Shown: positions 62,673 to 64,000 of the stretch, piece by piece
How positions within the stretch are numbered: position 1 is the first letter of the stretch
Layout: every line of letters begins with the position of its first letter
From: Candidatus Latescibacterota bacterium
GTDB lineage: Bacteria > Latescibacterota > UBA2968 > UBA8231
DNA: 64,000 nucleotides
NCBI GenBank assembly: GCA_022827835.1
Contig: JAJEIO010000040.1
Location: forward strand, 19,687 to 83,686
Reading direction: 5' to 3'
Made by a program: the position numbers and the translations under genes
Notes under the pieces: model-generated
Told to the model about the DNA's origin: nothing
Databases searched by the model: none
The model's input: only the letters and a program-made list of their open reading frames with translations

Positions 62673-63485
62673 ATGGCGACTTTGCAGTTGAAAGTGCAGT
62701 ACTTCCAAGACAGCACACCTAAGGAAGTGCCCTGCCGCGAGGAAAATTTCGTCGTGCGAGAGTTGGAGTTCGCCCTGCCGGTCGAGCAGACGGCGCTGGT
62801 GCTGATCGACCTGTGGAACGTGCATCACATCGATAGCTGGATCGAGCGCGCCGAGGCAGTGACCAAGGAAGTGATTGCGCCGCTCATCGGGCGGGCGCGG
62901 GAAGGCGGCCTGACCATCGTGCAGGCCCCTAGTCCCGGAGTTTTGGCCAATTTCCCGGATAAGTACGAAGTGTACCAAGGCTGCACGCCCGCGCCTGAGC
63001 CGGGACCAGCCCCGAGTTGGCCGCCGGCTGAGTTCCGCAACCGGCAGGGGGCGTATGCCTGTTTCCGGGGGCCGCGCGACCAAGAGCCGGGCATTGATCC
63101 CTATTGGGAGAGCCTAACCGGGCAACTAGATCTTTCGCCCCATATCGCCGTGGAGAAAGGGGACTTTGTGGTGGGCACGGGCCAGCAACTGCACGATTTG
63201 TGCCAAGAGCGCGGCATTCTGCATTTGCTTTTCGCTGGATTTGCGACCAACTGGTGTATCTTGGGCCGCGACTACGGGATTCGCGCCATGCGCGGGCGGG
63301 GCTATAACACCATTTTGGTGCGGGACGCCACGGACGGAGTGGAATTCCCCGATACACTAGAGGCGCGGTGGGCCACGGAATTGGCCGTGCGCGAGGTCGA
63401 GCAGGTGCATGGTTTTTCTACTTCGACGGCCGATTTTTACGCTGCCTGCGTCGCCTTGGATTCACAGGAGAGTAACGCACTATGA
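62673..63485 (+). CDS. Isochorismatase-like cysteine hydrolase
   Basis: The 270-aa protein has the family triad D46 (LVLIDLWN), K162 (VEKGDF) and nucleophile C195 (FATNWCILG), so it probably hydrolyses an amide, carbamate or similar bond; relatives include nicotinamidase, ureidoacrylate and N-carbamoylsarcosine hydrolases. It has an unusual insertion (about 84-145, rich in Pro) and an N-terminal beta segment. AGAGGAGAGG precedes ATG 62673. It overlaps the next gene in ATGA, linking it to an aminotransferase. Confidence 0.88.
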   Translation: MATLQLKVQYFQDSTPKEVPCREENFVVRELEFALPVEQTALVLIDLWNVHHIDSWIERAEAVTKEVIAPLIGRAREGGLTIVQAPSPGVLANFPDKYEVYQGCTPAPEPGPAPSWPPAEFRNRQGAYACFRGPRDQEPGIDPYWESLTGQLDLSPHIAVEKGDFVVGTGQQLHDLCQERGILHLLFAGFATNWCILGRDYGIRAMRGRGYNTILVRDATDGVEFPDTLEARWATELAVREVEQVHGFSTSTADFYAACVALDSQESNAL

Positions 63486-64000
63486 GTGAACCTGTCGTCT
63501 ATCTCAACGATGGCTTCGTCCCCGCTTCCCAGGCTCATATCAATATCTACGATTTGGGGATCGTACTGGGGGCCACCCTGACCGAAATGACTCGCACGTT
63601 TAGACACGAGCCGTTCCGCTTGGAGGAGCACGTGCGGCGGCTTTTGCGGTCGTGTAAATACGCCGGTATTGAGTTGGCACTGGATCGCGAAGGGCTGGTC
63701 GAATGTACGCGGACTTTGATTCAGACTAATAGCAAGCTGATAGGTCCCGAGCAGGATTTGGGAGTCGTCCACTTTGTAACGCCCGGGGAAAACCAGATCT
63801 ACGCGGGTAGCGCGGGGAAATCGGCGCGCCTGACGCCCACGTTGTGCATCCACTCCTTTCCGCTGCCCTTTGCCGTGTGGCGGCCCTATTTTGAGCAGGG
63901 CGTCCACGCGGTTACGCCCTCCATCCGCCACGTGCCGCCCCAATGCGTTGACCCCAAGACCAAAAACCGCTCGCGCTTGCACTATTGGCTGGCCGACAAG
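63482..64000 (+). CDS. Class IV PLP aminotransferase (3' partial)
   Basis: The gene starts at ATG 63482, overlapping the preceding stop, and runs off the window after 173 codons. VYLNDGFVPASQAHINIYDLG and FRLEEHVRRLLRSCKY are the start of the branched-chain/D-amino-acid aminotransferase fold; PKTKNRSRLHYWLAD near the edge carries the family's PLP-lysine region (K-x2-NR). Relatives are IlvE, 4-amino-4-deoxychorismate lyase and D-amino-acid aminotransferase; the specificity loops are partly outside the window. Probably cotranscribed with the isochorismatase-like hydrolase. Confidence 0.88.
   Translation, partial: MSEPVVYLNDGFVPASQAHINIYDLGIVLGATLTEMTRTFRHEPFRLEEHVRRLLRSCKYAGIELALDREGLVECTRTLIQTNSKLIGPEQDLGVVHFVTPGENQIYAGSAGKSARLTPTLCIHSFPLPFAVWRPYFEQGVHAVTPSIRHVPPQCVDPKTKNRSRLHYWLADK

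Overview
The window is a gene-dense stretch (about 60% G+C by eye) of a chromosome from a Gram-negative-type bacterium. A TonB-dependent receptor, a PorV/UPF0164-type barrel, lipoproteins, a periplasmic HtrA and a tripartite RND efflux pump all imply an outer membrane. The C-terminal secretion/FlgD-type domain on an 1171-aa exoprotein, the PorV-like barrel, a bacterial geranylgeranylglyceryl-phosphate-synthase homologue and a GlmL protein next to a barrel-sandwich/KOW-like protein together suggest a little-cultured FCB-type lineage, for example Latescibacterota-like. That placement is inference. I see no phage, insertion sequence, CRISPR array, plasmid gene or recognisable transcription factor, and no gene-free gap over 300 bp apart from the RNA-gene block at 21.5-22.2 kb.

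Layout. 0-2.7 kb: end of a MutL/GlmL-type actin-fold protein and its partner. 2.7-6.2 kb: four tightly packed genes for membrane proteins of unknown function. 6.2-15 kb: surface block (TonB receptor, large secreted protein, PorV-like barrel, terminator, TPR protein). 15-17.4 kb: two peptide-type ABC permeases. 17.4-21 kb: a diaminopimelate-decarboxylase-like gene facing the permeases and divergent from a NodU-type carbamoyltransferase plus SxtJ-like membrane protein. 21-27 kb: tadA, two tRNA-Ser genes, one tRNA-Ala, a large SRP RNA, dnaX, recR, pgsA, pgpA (apparent CTG start), recA and recX. 27-33.8 kb: alaS, GGGP synthase homologue, HPr, enzyme I, metK. 33.8-42.8 kb: envelope lipoprotein and barrel, an N-domain-less ClpB behind a sigma-54-type promoter, HtrA, and a GH78-like protein. 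42.8-46.5 kb: esterase, Asp-box protein, ferrochelatase, small P-loop kinase. 46.6-58.8 kb: metal-resistance region (Cys-rich secreted peptide; CzcC-, CusB- and CusA-type pump; Rieske protein; CxxCH protein; copper P-type ATPase). 58.9-64 kb: Tm-1-like protein, cupin, TIM-barrel PEP-hydrolase-like protein, TrmH-type methyltransferase, GNAT, isochorismatase-like hydrolase and the start of a class IV aminotransferase.

How the genes fit together. The tadA / SRP RNA / dnaX / recR order matches the order known in Bacillus, without the ebfC/yaaK gene. pgsA and pgpA are consecutive steps of phosphatidylglycerol synthesis. HPr and enzyme I form a PTS phosphorelay with no sugar permease in sight. CzcC/CusB/CusA plus CopA is a copper or silver export set, but the CusB adaptor carries an in-frame amber stop. 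The Tm-1-like, cupin and TIM-barrel genes overlap or nearly abut and look like one transcription unit.

Most notable observations: the amber-interrupted CusB, a bacterial GGGP synthase homologue embedded in a housekeeping operon, the four-gene membrane module, a two-copy MITE-like repeat filling two intergenic gaps, a GG-N10-GC sigma-54-type promoter before the short ClpB, a large Alu-containing SRP RNA, the CTG start of pgpA, and the EPGR-to-EPGT change in the decarboxylase.
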